From contig DNZB01000279.1 in assembly GCA_003506635.1 (NCBI GenBank), positions 1 to 9,164 of the forward strand: a stretch of 9,164 bases of DNA, in the 5' to 3' direction. A program made the translations under genes and the position numbers. This DNA comes from Parvularcula sp. (lineage in GTDB: Bacteria; Pseudomonadota; Alphaproteobacteria; Caulobacterales; Parvularculaceae). The notes under the pieces were generated by a model, which worked only from the letters and a program-made list of their open reading frames with translations, was not told where the DNA came from and did no database searches. This document shows, in pieces, positions 1 through 6,381 of this stretch (position 1 is the first letter of the stretch; every line of letters begins with the position of its first letter).

Positions 1-437
1 GCGTCCGCGACGATCGGCAGGAAATAGTCGCGCTTCACCTTGCCTTCGGAATGTTCGATCTGATCGGCGCGGCGGAAGGCGTTGTTGATGCGCTTGGCAA
101 GTTCGGGCCCCGCATTCGCCGGATAAAGCGACTGGTCGGGATAGACTTGCCCTGCGGTGTTCGCATCGCCCGCGACCTGCCAGCCGGAGAGATAGATCGC
201 CTTGAGGCCCGCCTTCGCCATCTGCACGGCCTGATTGCCGGAAAGGGCGCCGAGGGCGTTGATGTAAGGTTCGGTCTTCAGCGCTTCCCAGAGCCGGTTC
301 GCGCCGCGTTCGGCGAGCGTATAGGCGATGTCGATCGAGCCCCGGAGCCGCAGCGCCTCGGCCGCGGAATAATTCCGCTTGATGCCGTCAAACCGGCCCT
401 TCGGCGCGTAGGGGATGATGTCGTCAAATGTAACCAC
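1..437 (-). CDS. aceA: Isocitrate lyase, N-terminal part (runs off the window)
   Basis: Isocitrate lyase cleaves isocitrate to glyoxylate and succinate, the first step of the glyoxylate shunt used for growth on acetate and fatty acids. Translating the minus strand from a GTG at 437-435 gives about 145 residues that match the family throughout: an early [12 protein letters not shown], then [40 protein letters not shown] followed by GWQV, and [20 protein letters not shown]. The catalytic KKCGH loop lies beyond the window edge, so integrity of the whole gene cannot be judged. The GTG start is chosen because AGAGGA (450-445) lies 7 nt upstream and an in-frame TGA at 452-450 excludes any longer version; no ATG lies between. 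The gene is divergent from the regulator at 610. Identity is very secure from sequence; the start is likely. Confidence 0.96.
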   Translation of the reverse strand, partial: MVTFDDIIPYAPKGRFDGIKRNYSAAEALRLRGSIDIAYTLAERGANRLWEALKTEPYINALGALSGNQAVQMAKAGLKAIYLSGWQVAGDANTAGQVYPDQSLYPANAGPELAKRINNAFRRADQIEHSEGKVKRDYFLPIVAD

Positions 438-480
438 TGAATTGTCCTCTCACTGGCGCGGCCGGCGGCGGCCCCGGCGA

Positions 481-496
481 CGAGCAGTCGAGCAGT
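481..496. repeat. 8-bp perfect tandem repeat in the aceA leader region
   Basis: CGAGCAGT occurs twice in direct succession (481-488 and 489-496), followed by TTTG. It lies about 45 bp upstream of the aceA start, between the start codon and the AT-rich promoter core. It could be a regulator half-site pair or a simple duplication; nothing else in the sequence decides between these. Confidence 0.5.
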
Positions 497-535
497 TTTG
501 CGCCCGCGAAGGAAGAAATGCCGCGTCGCAATGTG

Positions 536-571
536 AATTATGACACAGTTAATCTTGTCGTATTGTCAATT
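536..571. promoter_or_regulatory. Imperfect inverted repeat, candidate operator
   Basis: AATTATGACA (536-545) and TGTCAATT (564-571) are inverted copies of each other, apart from two extra bases in the left arm. The right arm lies inside the spacer of the candidate regulator promoter and the left arm extends towards aceA. A protein bound here could affect both divergent genes. The arms are short and AT-rich, so chance similarity is possible. Confidence 0.25.
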
Positions 572-583
572 TAGTGCTATAAG
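555..583 (+). promoter_or_regulatory. Candidate sigma-70 type promoter of the regulator gene
   Basis: TTGTCG at 555-560 and TATAAG at 578-583 are separated by exactly 17 bp, the ideal spacing for a housekeeping promoter. Transcription would start near 590, leaving a leader of about 20 nt. That leader contains the ribosome binding site CGGAG (597-601), 8 nt before the ATG at 610. Two direct TTGTC copies (555-559 and 563-567) overlap the -35 element and would suit autoregulation, but that is inference. Confidence 0.5.
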
Positions 584-609
584 GATGGTCAAATAGCGGA
601 GTTCAGCCC

Positions 610-2034
610 ATGGACGCGGGGCGGCAGCGCCGGAAACTCTATGTTGGCCCGCAGGTTAGGCGTCTCAGGCGGGATCGGGGCCTCACTCAGGCGCAGATGG
701 CGGGCGACCTCCAGATCTCGCCTTCTTATGTCAATCTGATCGAGCGGAACCAGCGCCCGGTCTCCGCGGACATCCTAATTCGCCTTTCGAGCGTCTATGG
801 TCTCGACCTTTCGCATCTGGCGACAGCGGATTCGGACGCCCTCTTCAGCGAACTCGCCGGCGCCTTCGCCGATCCGATCTTCAAGAACGCCGGGGCGAGC
901 CGGGAAGACGCCTTCGACCTTGCGGCCGGGAACCCCGTCCTTGGAGAGGCGGTCGCCCAGCTCTATCGCGCCTGGCGATCGGCGCAGACGGAACTTGTCG
1001 AGGCGCGGGCGGCCGGGCGCGGCGGGGCGGACGCGGACCCGGTCGAGGAAGCGCGCGCCTTTCTTCAGGCGAACCGCAACCATTTCCCGGCGATCGACGC
1101 GGCGGCGGAGCGCATCGCCGGCGAATTGTCCGCAGACGGAACAAGTCTCATCGATGCGCTGGCCGCCCGGTTCGCCGGCCGGCACCGCTACAAGGTTCGC
1201 ATCCTTCCGGACGAGTTGATGACCGGCGCCTACCGCCGGCTCAACCGCCACGCCGGCGAGCTTGCGCTGTCGGAACGCCTCGATAACGCCAGCCGCGTCT
1301 TTCAGCTTGCGCTGCAATTGTCGCTGATCGAACTGCAAGGCGCGCTCGACCAGACAGTCAACGCGGCGCGCTTCACCTCGGACGGCGGCCGGCGCCTGTC
1401 GCGCGCCGCGCTCGCCAATTACGCGGCGGCCGCGATCATGATGCCCTATGAAGCGTTCCTGAACGCCGCAAAATCGCTGAAATACGACGTTGAAGCGATC
1501 GGGCGGCGCTTCGGCGCGAGTTTTGAGCAGGTCGCGCACCGGCTGACGACGATGCAGCGCCCGGGCGCGGAAGGCGTTGCGTTCTTCTTCGTGCGGGTCG
1601 ACGCCGCCGGCAACATGTCGAAACGCTATTCGGGCGATGTCTTTCCCTTCGCGCGCTTTGGCGGCTCATGCCCCTTGTGGAACATCCACGAGACATTTCG
1701 CCTGCCGCGCCGCATCCTGACGCAGATCATCGCTCTGCCCGACGGCGCGCGCTATTTCTCGATCGCGCGCACCGTGCAAGGCGGCGCCGGCGGCTTCAAC
1801 GCGCCGTCAGCGGAACGCGCCGTCGCGCTCGGCTGCCGGATCGAGGACGCAGGCGCGCTCATCTATGCGCAAGGGCTCGATCCCGAACGCGCCGCCGCGA
1901 CGCCGATCGGCCTTACCTGCCGCCTGTGCGAGCGGATCGATTGCGCCGCGCGCGCCTATCCGCCGCCGAAGCGCCGTCTCGTCATCGACGAGCAAAGCCG
2001 CCTCGCCGCGCCGTTCAGTTTCGCGTTCGACTGA
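610..2034 (+). CDS. ScfR/RamB-family transcriptional regulator (XRE HTH + DUF2083)
   Basis: A 474-residue cytoplasmic DNA-binding regulator of the short-chain fatty acyl-CoA regulator type, whose relatives control acetate, propionate and glyoxylate-shunt genes. Residues about 12-66 form an XRE/Cro helix-turn-helix (LRRDRGLTQAQMA, then SPSYVNLIERNQRPVS). The middle (about 150-290) resembles the ImmA/IrrE-like region of the family, but at RVFQLALQLSLIEL the metallopeptidase HExxH signature is absent, so protease activity is not expected. The C-terminal DUF2083 part shows GGSCPLWNIHETF (C354), PDGARYFSIARTV, and a cysteine cluster CxxCx4C (C437, C440, C445) that could bind a metal or cluster. 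The ATG at 610 has CGGAG 8 nt upstream and directly precedes the HTH. Divergence from aceA strongly suggests that aceA is its target. Family assignment is secure; ligand and direction of regulation are inferred. Confidence 0.9.
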   Translation: MDAGRQRRKLYVGPQVRRLRRDRGLTQAQMAGDLQISPSYVNLIERNQRPVSADILIRLSSVYGLDLSHLATADSDALFSELAGAFADPIFKNAGASREDAFDLAAGNPVLGEAVAQLYRAWRSAQTELVEARAAGRGGADADPVEEARAFLQANRNHFPAIDAAAERIAGELSADGTSLIDALAARFAGRHRYKVRILPDELMTGAYRRLNRHAGELALSERLDNASRVFQLALQLSLIELQGALDQTVNAARFTSDGGRRLSRAALANYAAAAIMMPYEAFLNAAKSLKYDVEAIGRRFGASFEQVAHRLTTMQRPGAEGVAFFFVRVDAAGNMSKRYSGDVFPFARFGGSCPLWNIHETFRLPRRILTQIIALPDGARYFSIARTVQGGAGGFNAPSAERAVALGCRIEDAGALIYAQGLDPERAAATPIGLTCRLCERIDCAARAYPPPKRRLVIDEQSRLAAPFSFAFD

Positions 2035-2101
2035 CCGGGCGGCTTGATCCGGCCCGCCGCCGGTCTTTAGGGTCGCGCCGGGAAAACAGGGGAACACGCT
2101 C

Positions 2102-3949
2102 ATGACCGCTCGCAACGCCTTCTTGCTCGCGCTCGCCGCTTCGTCGCTGGCGCTCAACGCTTGCAGCCATTCGGGCGCCGCCCGGCCCGCGCCGTCAGCT
2201 GCTGCGCCGGCCGAGGATCAGAGCGCGGCGATCAACGCCTGGTTCGAGGAGACGTGGGAAGCGGAAGTCGCGCGCTCGCCGGAGCAGCAGACCTTCCTCG
2301 GCCGCAAGACGAATTACGACAAGTGGGACGATCCGTCGGACGCAGCGGCGGAGGAAGAACACCGCATTAAGATGGCGAAGCTCGCCGAGATGCGCGCGAA
2401 GTTCGACCCGAACGCGCTCGACGCGAACGCCCGGCTATCCTACCGCCTGTTCGAATATGAAGCCGCGCGCGCCGACAAATTCAGCAAGTACCGCAATCAC
2501 TGGTATCGCTTCAGTCATTTCCGGGCGCCGCATTCGAGCGCGCCGGCTTTTCTCATCAACCAGCACCGCATCGACACGCTCGCCGACGCCGACGCCTATA
2601 TCGCGCGGCTGGAAGGGCTGAGGGGGAATTTCGACGCGCACCGCAAGGTCGCCGAAGACCAGTTCGCACGCGGCATCTACGCGCCGAAATGGTCCTATGT
2701 GAAAATGATCGAGACGGCCAGGAACGTCATCGCCGGCGCGCCTTTTGAAAAAAGCGGCGCGCCCTCGGCGATTCTTGCCGACTTCAACGACAAGGTCGGC
2801 AAGCTCGACATCGACGCGGCGGGCAGGCGCGCGCTGACGAAGCGCGCCGAGGCGGCGTTGGTGACCTCGGTCAAGCCCGCCTATCTGGACCTTATCGCCA
2901 TGTTCGAACGGCAGATGGCGGCGGCGTCGAATGATGACGGCGCGTGGAAGCTGCCCGACGGCGACGCCTATTACGACGCGCAGCTGGAGCGGATGACGAC
3001 CACCGCCATGACAGCTGATGAGATCCACGCGCTCGGCCTTCGCGAGACGGCGCGCATCCACGCCGAAATGGACGCGATTCGCGCAAAAGTCGGATTCAAG
3101 GGCGATTTGAAAGCGTTCTTCGCCTATATGCGGGACGATCCCGAAAAGCGCTTCACCTATCCTGATACGGAGGAAGGCCGGGCGCGCTACCTCGCCGAGG
3201 CGACGGCGCTGATCGATACGATGCGCGGGCGCCTTGACGAGCTATTCATCACCAAGCCCAAGGCCGACATGATCGTGAAACGGGTCGAGCCCTTCCGCGA
3301 AAAGTCGGCGGGCAAGGCTTTCTATCAACGCCCCGCGCCGGACGGCTCGCGGCCCGGCGTCTATTACGCCAATCTTTATGAAATGGCGGCGATGCCCGTC
3401 TACCAGATGGAAGCGCTCGCCTATCACGAAGGCATTCCCGGCCATCACATGCAGATCGCGATCGCGCAGGAATTGCAGAACGTGCCGAGCTTCCGCCGCT
3501 TCGGCGGATTCACAGCCTATTCCGAAGGCTGGGGCCTTTATTCGGAATGGATCGGTAAGGAGATGGGCTTTTATTCCGACCCCTATTCGGACTTCGGCCG
3601 CCTCTCGATGGAGCTATGGCGGGCGGGGCGCCTTGTCGTCGACACCGGACTTCACCGCAAGAAATGGACGCGCGAACAGGCGATCGCCTGGCTTCTCGAA
3701 AATACGCCGAACGCCGAAGGCGATGCTGAGAGTTCGATCGAACGCTATGTCGTGATGCCGGGGCAGGCGACGGCCTACAAGATCGGCATGCTGAAGATTG
3801 AGGAGCTGCGCGCCCGCGCCGAGAAAAAGCTGGGCCGGAAATTCGACGTGCGCGAATTCCACGACGAGGTCCTGAAATACGGCCCCGTGCCGCTGGCGAT
3901 CCTTGAAGAGAACATCGACGCCTGGATCGCGGCGAAGAAGAAGGGCTGA
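2102..3949 (+). CDS. DUF885 family lipoprotein, probable metallopeptidase
   Basis: A 615-residue exported protein of the DUF885 family. Residues 1-21 form a lipoprotein signal: Arg4, a hydrophobic stretch, and a lipobox LNAC with C21 as the predicted lipidation site, so it should be anchored in the membrane facing the periplasm. An Ala/Pro-rich linker follows to about residue 42. The C-terminal half holds the family signature HEGIPGHHMQ (H442, E443, H448, H449), then AYSEGWGLYSE with E475, an arrangement resembling the zinc ligands of metallopeptidases. The end, MPGQATAYKIG through KYGPVPLAILEENI, is also typical, and the length is normal for the family. AGGGGAA at 2088-2094 lies 7 nt before the ATG. 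It begins 67 nt after the regulator stop on the same strand, so cotranscription is possible. Family is secure; peptidase activity and substrate are inferred. Confidence 0.9.
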   Translation: MTARNAFLLALAASSLALNACSHSGAARPAPSAAAPAEDQSAAINAWFEETWEAEVARSPEQQTFLGRKTNYDKWDDPSDAAAEEEHRIKMAKLAEMRAKFDPNALDANARLSYRLFEYEAARADKFSKYRNHWYRFSHFRAPHSSAPAFLINQHRIDTLADADAYIARLEGLRGNFDAHRKVAEDQFARGIYAPKWSYVKMIETARNVIAGAPFEKSGAPSAILADFNDKVGKLDIDAAGRRALTKRAEAALVTSVKPAYLDLIAMFERQMAAASNDDGAWKLPDGDAYYDAQLERMTTTAMTADEIHALGLRETARIHAEMDAIRAKVGFKGDLKAFFAYMRDDPEKRFTYPDTEEGRARYLAEATALIDTMRGRLDELFITKPKADMIVKRVEPFREKSAGKAFYQRPAPDGSRPGVYYANLYEMAAMPVYQMEALAYHEGIPGHHMQIAIAQELQNVPSFRRFGGFTAYSEGWGLYSEWIGKEMGFYSDPYSDFGRLSMELWRAGRLVVDTGLHRKKWTREQAIAWLLENTPNAEGDAESSIERYVVMPGQATAYKIGMLKIEELRARAEKKLGRKFDVREFHDEVLKYGPVPLAILEENIDAWIAAKKKG

Positions 3950-3956
3950 CCAGGGC

Positions 3957-3991
3957 GCGCGCGTCGGCTACACGCCCCGCTCGACGCGCGC
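3957..3991. other. GC-rich hairpin downstream of the DUF885 gene
   Basis: GCGCGCGTCG (3957-3966) pairs perfectly with CGACGCGCGC (3982-3991) around a 15-nt loop, starting 8 nt after the DUF885 stop codon. There is no T-tract after it, so it is not a classical intrinsic terminator. It may stabilise the 3' end of the transcript or slow polymerase. The repeated CG content makes chance pairing more likely than usual. Confidence 0.4.
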
Positions 3992-4023
3992 CGCGGGTCC
4001 GGCGTGACGGGCGCGCGAGCGCC

Positions 4024-4042
4024 GGAGCGGGCGGATCGCTCC
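4024..4042. other. Second short hairpin in the same intergenic region
   Basis: GGAGCG (4024-4029) and CGCTCC (4037-4042) form a 6-bp stem with a 7-nt loop. The following bases are AACACGG rather than a T-run, so this is at most part of a factor-dependent transcription end. It marks the boundary where the sequence changes from GC-rich to AT-rich. Confidence 0.3.
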
Positions 4043-4049
4043 AACACGG

Positions 4050-4224
4050 ACTATAAGACTCCATCTCTCTGAAATTAAAAGGATTTCGCATCTTACGACG
4101 CGTTTTATTTATGCTCTATAAAACCGATTGACTTTTGCACCGATAAGCCTAACATAAAAGGTACATAGCTTTGATCGGATTACGATTTTTACCGATGATC
4201 CGGTTTCGTTCTTATAGGCTATAA
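4050..4224 (+). promoter_or_regulatory. AT-rich upstream region of the fic operon
   Basis: About 175 bp with base composition clearly unlike the GC-rich genes around it, ending at the Fic start codon. It contains a promoter-like pair, TTGACT (4128-4133) and AACATA (4151-4156), with a 17-bp spacer, and a second weaker pair, TTTACC (4188-4193) and CTTATA (4211-4216), also with 17 bp. It carries three direct copies of ACCGAT (4123-4128, 4139-4144, 4191-4196). ATCGG (4174-4178) and CCGAT (4192-4196) form a small inverted repeat, as do CGGAT (4176-4180) and ATCCG (4198-4202). I see no open reading frame worth calling. The region most likely holds the operon's promoter and operators. Confidence 0.5.
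4128..4156 (+). promoter_or_regulatory. Candidate promoter for the fic-glycosyltransferase-methyltransferase operon
   Basis: TTGACT at 4128-4133 differs from the -35 consensus at one base, and AACATA at 4151-4156 is an acceptable -10 with a 17-bp spacer. Transcription would begin near 4163 and give a leader of about 60 nt. One ACCGAT copy overlaps the start of the -35 element and another lies within the spacer, so a repressor bound to them could block polymerase; that last point is inference. Confidence 0.4.
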
Positions 4225-5601
4225 ATGAAAATCCCGGCCACGCCGCCCGACCTGTGGGCCGAATTCGGCCGGATGCTGACCGCGGCCAAGGCCGCAGGGC
4301 CGCTTGCCCTGACGGAGTTTTCCCGCCGCACCGCGCGCGCGCGGCCCGTCGATGAAAAGGGCCGCTATCTTCACTGGGAGGAGTTCCGCTTCAAACCCGC
4401 AGAAGACGGCCTTTCGACGCTCGACAGCTGGATTTTGATGCGGCGCGCGCGTGAAGCCCGCCGCATCGACGCCCCGTTCGAGGATAAAGCGGGCCGAAAA
4501 TTCTTCTTTGTAAAGACCGATGTCATCGAACGCGCGCTGCATGACATCGACAGCCGGTCGCGCGGCGGCGTTCGCATCGACGGCGCCGCCCCGACGCAGG
4601 GCGAGGCGAAATCCTTTTTCATCAGTTCGCTGATCGAGGAGCCGTTCAATTCATCCGTCTTCGAGGGCGCGGTTGCAACCCGCGATCAGGCGAAAAAAAT
4701 CATTCGAGAGAATCGTGCGCCGAAAACCATCGGCGAGAGGATGATCCTCAACAATTATCGCGCGATCGAATTCCTGAAGTCGAAACGGAACGCGCCGCTG
4801 ACGCCGGCCCTGATCTGCGAGGTCCACCGGCTGATCACGAACGATACGCTAGACGATCCAAAAAAGGCCGGCGTCTTCCGCGACACGCACGACCAAATCG
4901 TCGTCGACGACGAAGCGGGCGAGGTTCTCCACGATCCGCCGCCGGCGGCCGAGCTTTCGGCGCGGGCCGACGCCCTATGTCGCTTCGCCAATGATGACGG
5001 GACAGAGGGCCCTTTCATTCACCCGGTCATCCGCGCGATCATCGTGCATTTCGTGCTCGCTTATGATCACCCCTTCGTTGACGGCAACGGGCGCACGGCG
5101 CGCGCGCTGTTCTATTGGGCGGTGTTGAGGCAGAATTACTGGCTTCTCGAATATGTTTCGATCAGCAAGCAGATCAGGGAAGCGCCGGTGCGGTATGGCC
5201 GGGCCTTTCTCGAAACGGAGACGGACGAAGGCGATCTCACCTATTTCATCCATCACCAGCTTGACATGATCCTGCGGGCGATCGACGCGCTTTACGTCTT
5301 TATCGAGGAGAAGAAATCGGAGGTCGCCGCGCTTGAACGGCTTTTCTCCGGTGACGGCATAAAGGCGCAGTTCAATCACCGACAGCTGGCGCTGCTCAAC
5401 CGCGCCGCCCGGGCGCCGGGGATCAGCATCACCATTCAGCAACATCTCGCCGACGCCGGCGTCAGTTATCTGACCGCGCGCGCTGACCTCGAATATCTCG
5501 CGGTGAAAGGCTATTTCGCAAAAGGAAAGCGCGGCGCTGTTTCTGTTTACCGTCCGGCTCGCGATTTGCGGCGGAAGCTTGACGCGGCGGGAGAGGATTG
5601 A
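4225..5601 (+). CDS. Fic family protein, class II self-inhibited AMP-transferase
   Basis: A 458-residue Fic protein, expected to transfer AMP (or another nucleotide moiety) to hydroxyl side chains of target proteins. The catalytic motif is complete, HPFVDGNGR at residues 282-290, with H282 as the general base, D286 for metal binding, and R290. An inhibitory helix motif (S/T)xxxE(G/N) is present N-terminal to the Fic core (S143, E147, G148); E147 would block productive ATP binding, making this a class II, intramolecularly inhibited enzyme. The first 120 residues (KGRYLHWEEFRF and on) resemble the N-terminal domain of full-length Fic proteins. Residues about 380-450 look like a winged helix (FNHRQLALLNRA, then a TARADLEYLAVKGYF helix), suggesting DNA binding or oligomerisation. 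No partner antitoxin gene is adjacent. The ribosome binding site is weak (AGG at 4216-4218). The target is unknown. Confidence 0.92.
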   Translation: MKIPATPPDLWAEFGRMLTAAKAAGPLALTEFSRRTARARPVDEKGRYLHWEEFRFKPAEDGLSTLDSWILMRRAREARRIDAPFEDKAGRKFFFVKTDVIERALHDIDSRSRGGVRIDGAAPTQGEAKSFFISSLIEEPFNSSVFEGAVATRDQAKKIIRENRAPKTIGERMILNNYRAIEFLKSKRNAPLTPALICEVHRLITNDTLDDPKKAGVFRDTHDQIVVDDEAGEVLHDPPPAAELSARADALCRFANDDGTEGPFIHPVIRAIIVHFVLAYDHPFVDGNGRTARALFYWAVLRQNYWLLEYVSISKQIREAPVRYGRAFLETETDEGDLTYFIHHQLDMILRAIDALYVFIEEKKSEVAALERLFSGDGIKAQFNHRQLALLNRAARAPGISITIQQHLADAGVSYLTARADLEYLAVKGYFAKGKRGAVSVYRPARDLRRKLDAAGED

Positions 5602-5604
5602 CCG

Positions 5605-6381
5605 ATGTCTGTTCGAGCCCCCCTTTCCGCCTTCATCCGTACAAAGAATGAAGCGCGGATGATCGGCGATGTCGTGACGGCGGCGCTCGCCGTCGCTGAC
5701 GAGGTCGTCGTGGTCGATTCCGGCTCGACGGACGATACGGTCGCGCTGGCTGAGGCGGCGGGCGCGCGCGTCGTGCGGCAGGCCTGGCTCGGCAACGGGC
5801 GCCAGAAGCGTTTCGCGGAAGATCAGTGCCGCCATGACTGGCTTCTCGATCTTGACGCGGACGAAGTGGTGACGCCGGCGCTCGCCGCGGAGATCGCGGT
5901 CCTGTTCGCCGCGGGCGCGCCGCCGGCGCGCATTTACCGGACGCCCGTCGCCATCGCGCCGCCGGTCGGCGAGCCCTGGCTTGGCTTTGGCGGCGTCATC
6001 CGGCGCAAATTATACGACCGCCGCGCCGTGCGCGCCCCCGATCACGAAGCGTGGGACCAGTTCGACATCCCCCCAGGCGAGCCGGTCGGCGCGCTGACGG
6101 CGCCGATCCTCCATTACGCCTTCACGGATGCGCGCCACCTCATCGACAAGCTCAACCGGAATTCGTCGACGCGCGCCGAGGCGCTGGAGGCCAAGCCCCT
6201 GCCGATGCTGGTCTTGCGCATCTTTTTCGGCCTGCCGTTCTATGTCGGCAAACGCTATCTGCTCGACGGCCTTTTTCGCGGCGGCGTTTACGGATTTGCT
6301 TTTTCGATGATGTCAGGCTTCGGGCGCTGGATGCGCGATGTGAAAATGTATGAGCGCGTCATGCGCGAGCGCCGGCGATGA
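5605..6381 (+). CDS. Family 2 glycosyltransferase, WaaE/KdtX-like
   Basis: A 258-residue GT-A fold glycosyltransferase that would move a sugar from a nucleotide sugar onto a growing glycan at the inner face of the membrane. The start IRTKNEARMIGD, VVVVDSGSTDDT (D38, D43, D44) and WLLDLDADE (D82, D84, D86) match the nucleotide-sugar and metal-binding sites of the WaaE/KdtX branch, whose members add glucose to the inner core of lipopolysaccharide. The C-terminal part (about residues 200-245) is hydrophobic and aromatic with basic residues, fitting membrane association. GGGAGAGG (5589-5596), lying inside the end of the fic gene, is 8 nt before the ATG, and only 3 nt separate the two genes, so translation is probably coupled. 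The family is secure; the sugar and acceptor cannot be read from sequence. Confidence 0.9.
   Translation: MSVRAPLSAFIRTKNEARMIGDVVTAALAVADEVVVVDSGSTDDTVALAEAAGARVVRQAWLGNGRQKRFAEDQCRHDWLLDLDADEVVTPALAAEIAVLFAAGAPPARIYRTPVAIAPPVGEPWLGFGGVIRRKLYDRRAVRAPDHEAWDQFDIPPGEPVGALTAPILHYAFTDARHLIDKLNRNSSTRAEALEAKPLPMLVLRIFFGLPFYVGKRYLLDGLFRGGVYGFAFSMMSGFGRWMRDVKMYERVMRERRR

Larger units (their letters stand above)
438..609. promoter_or_regulatory. Divergent aceA / ScfR-type regulator promoter region
   Basis: This 172-bp region separates two divergent genes. Its aceA side (438-530) is GC-rich and would form a leader; its central part (about 531-595) is AT-rich and holds the promoter-like signals. It contains an imperfect inverted repeat (536-571) and an 8-bp tandem repeat (481-496). 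Regulators of the ScfR/RamB family commonly bind in such regions, next to the carbon-metabolism genes they control, so this is the expected operator location. I see no TTTGCAAA-type site like those described for family members, so the binding site here would differ or be degenerate. Confidence 0.6.

Noticed and set aside
51..440. A plus-strand open frame of 129 codons
   Set aside because: It is antisense to aceA, whose minus-strand translation matches isocitrate lyase throughout.
489..503. A RamB-like site around CAGTTTTGCGC
   Set aside because: It shares only the TTTGC core with the TTTGCAAA-type sites described for the family, and no second copy lies nearby.
537..569. An aceA promoter made of TTGACA (569-564) and CATAAT (542-537) on the minus strand
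   Set aside because: Both hexamers are good but the spacer is 21 bp, too long for a normal sigma-70 promoter; an activator-dependent promoter is possible but not supported.
775..1539. A 254-codon open frame on the minus strand
   Set aside because: Antisense to the regulator gene, with no recognisable domain; a shadow of the GC-rich codon pattern.
2435..3061. A 208-codon open frame on the minus strand
   Set aside because: Antisense to the DUF885 lipoprotein gene, which is intact and well supported.
3957..4042. Intrinsic terminators after the DUF885 gene
   Set aside because: Both hairpins lack a following T-tract, so I list them as structures only.
4225..5601. A Fic/antitoxin (FicTA-like) toxin-antitoxin module
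   Set aside because: The inhibitory motif is inside the Fic protein itself, and no small antitoxin gene lies directly upstream or downstream.
4975..5835. A 286-codon open frame on the minus strand
   Set aside because: It lies antisense to the fic and glycosyltransferase genes, both of which have clear family motifs. Its sequence is a low-information mix of Arg, Asp and Val typical of shadow frames in GC-rich DNA.
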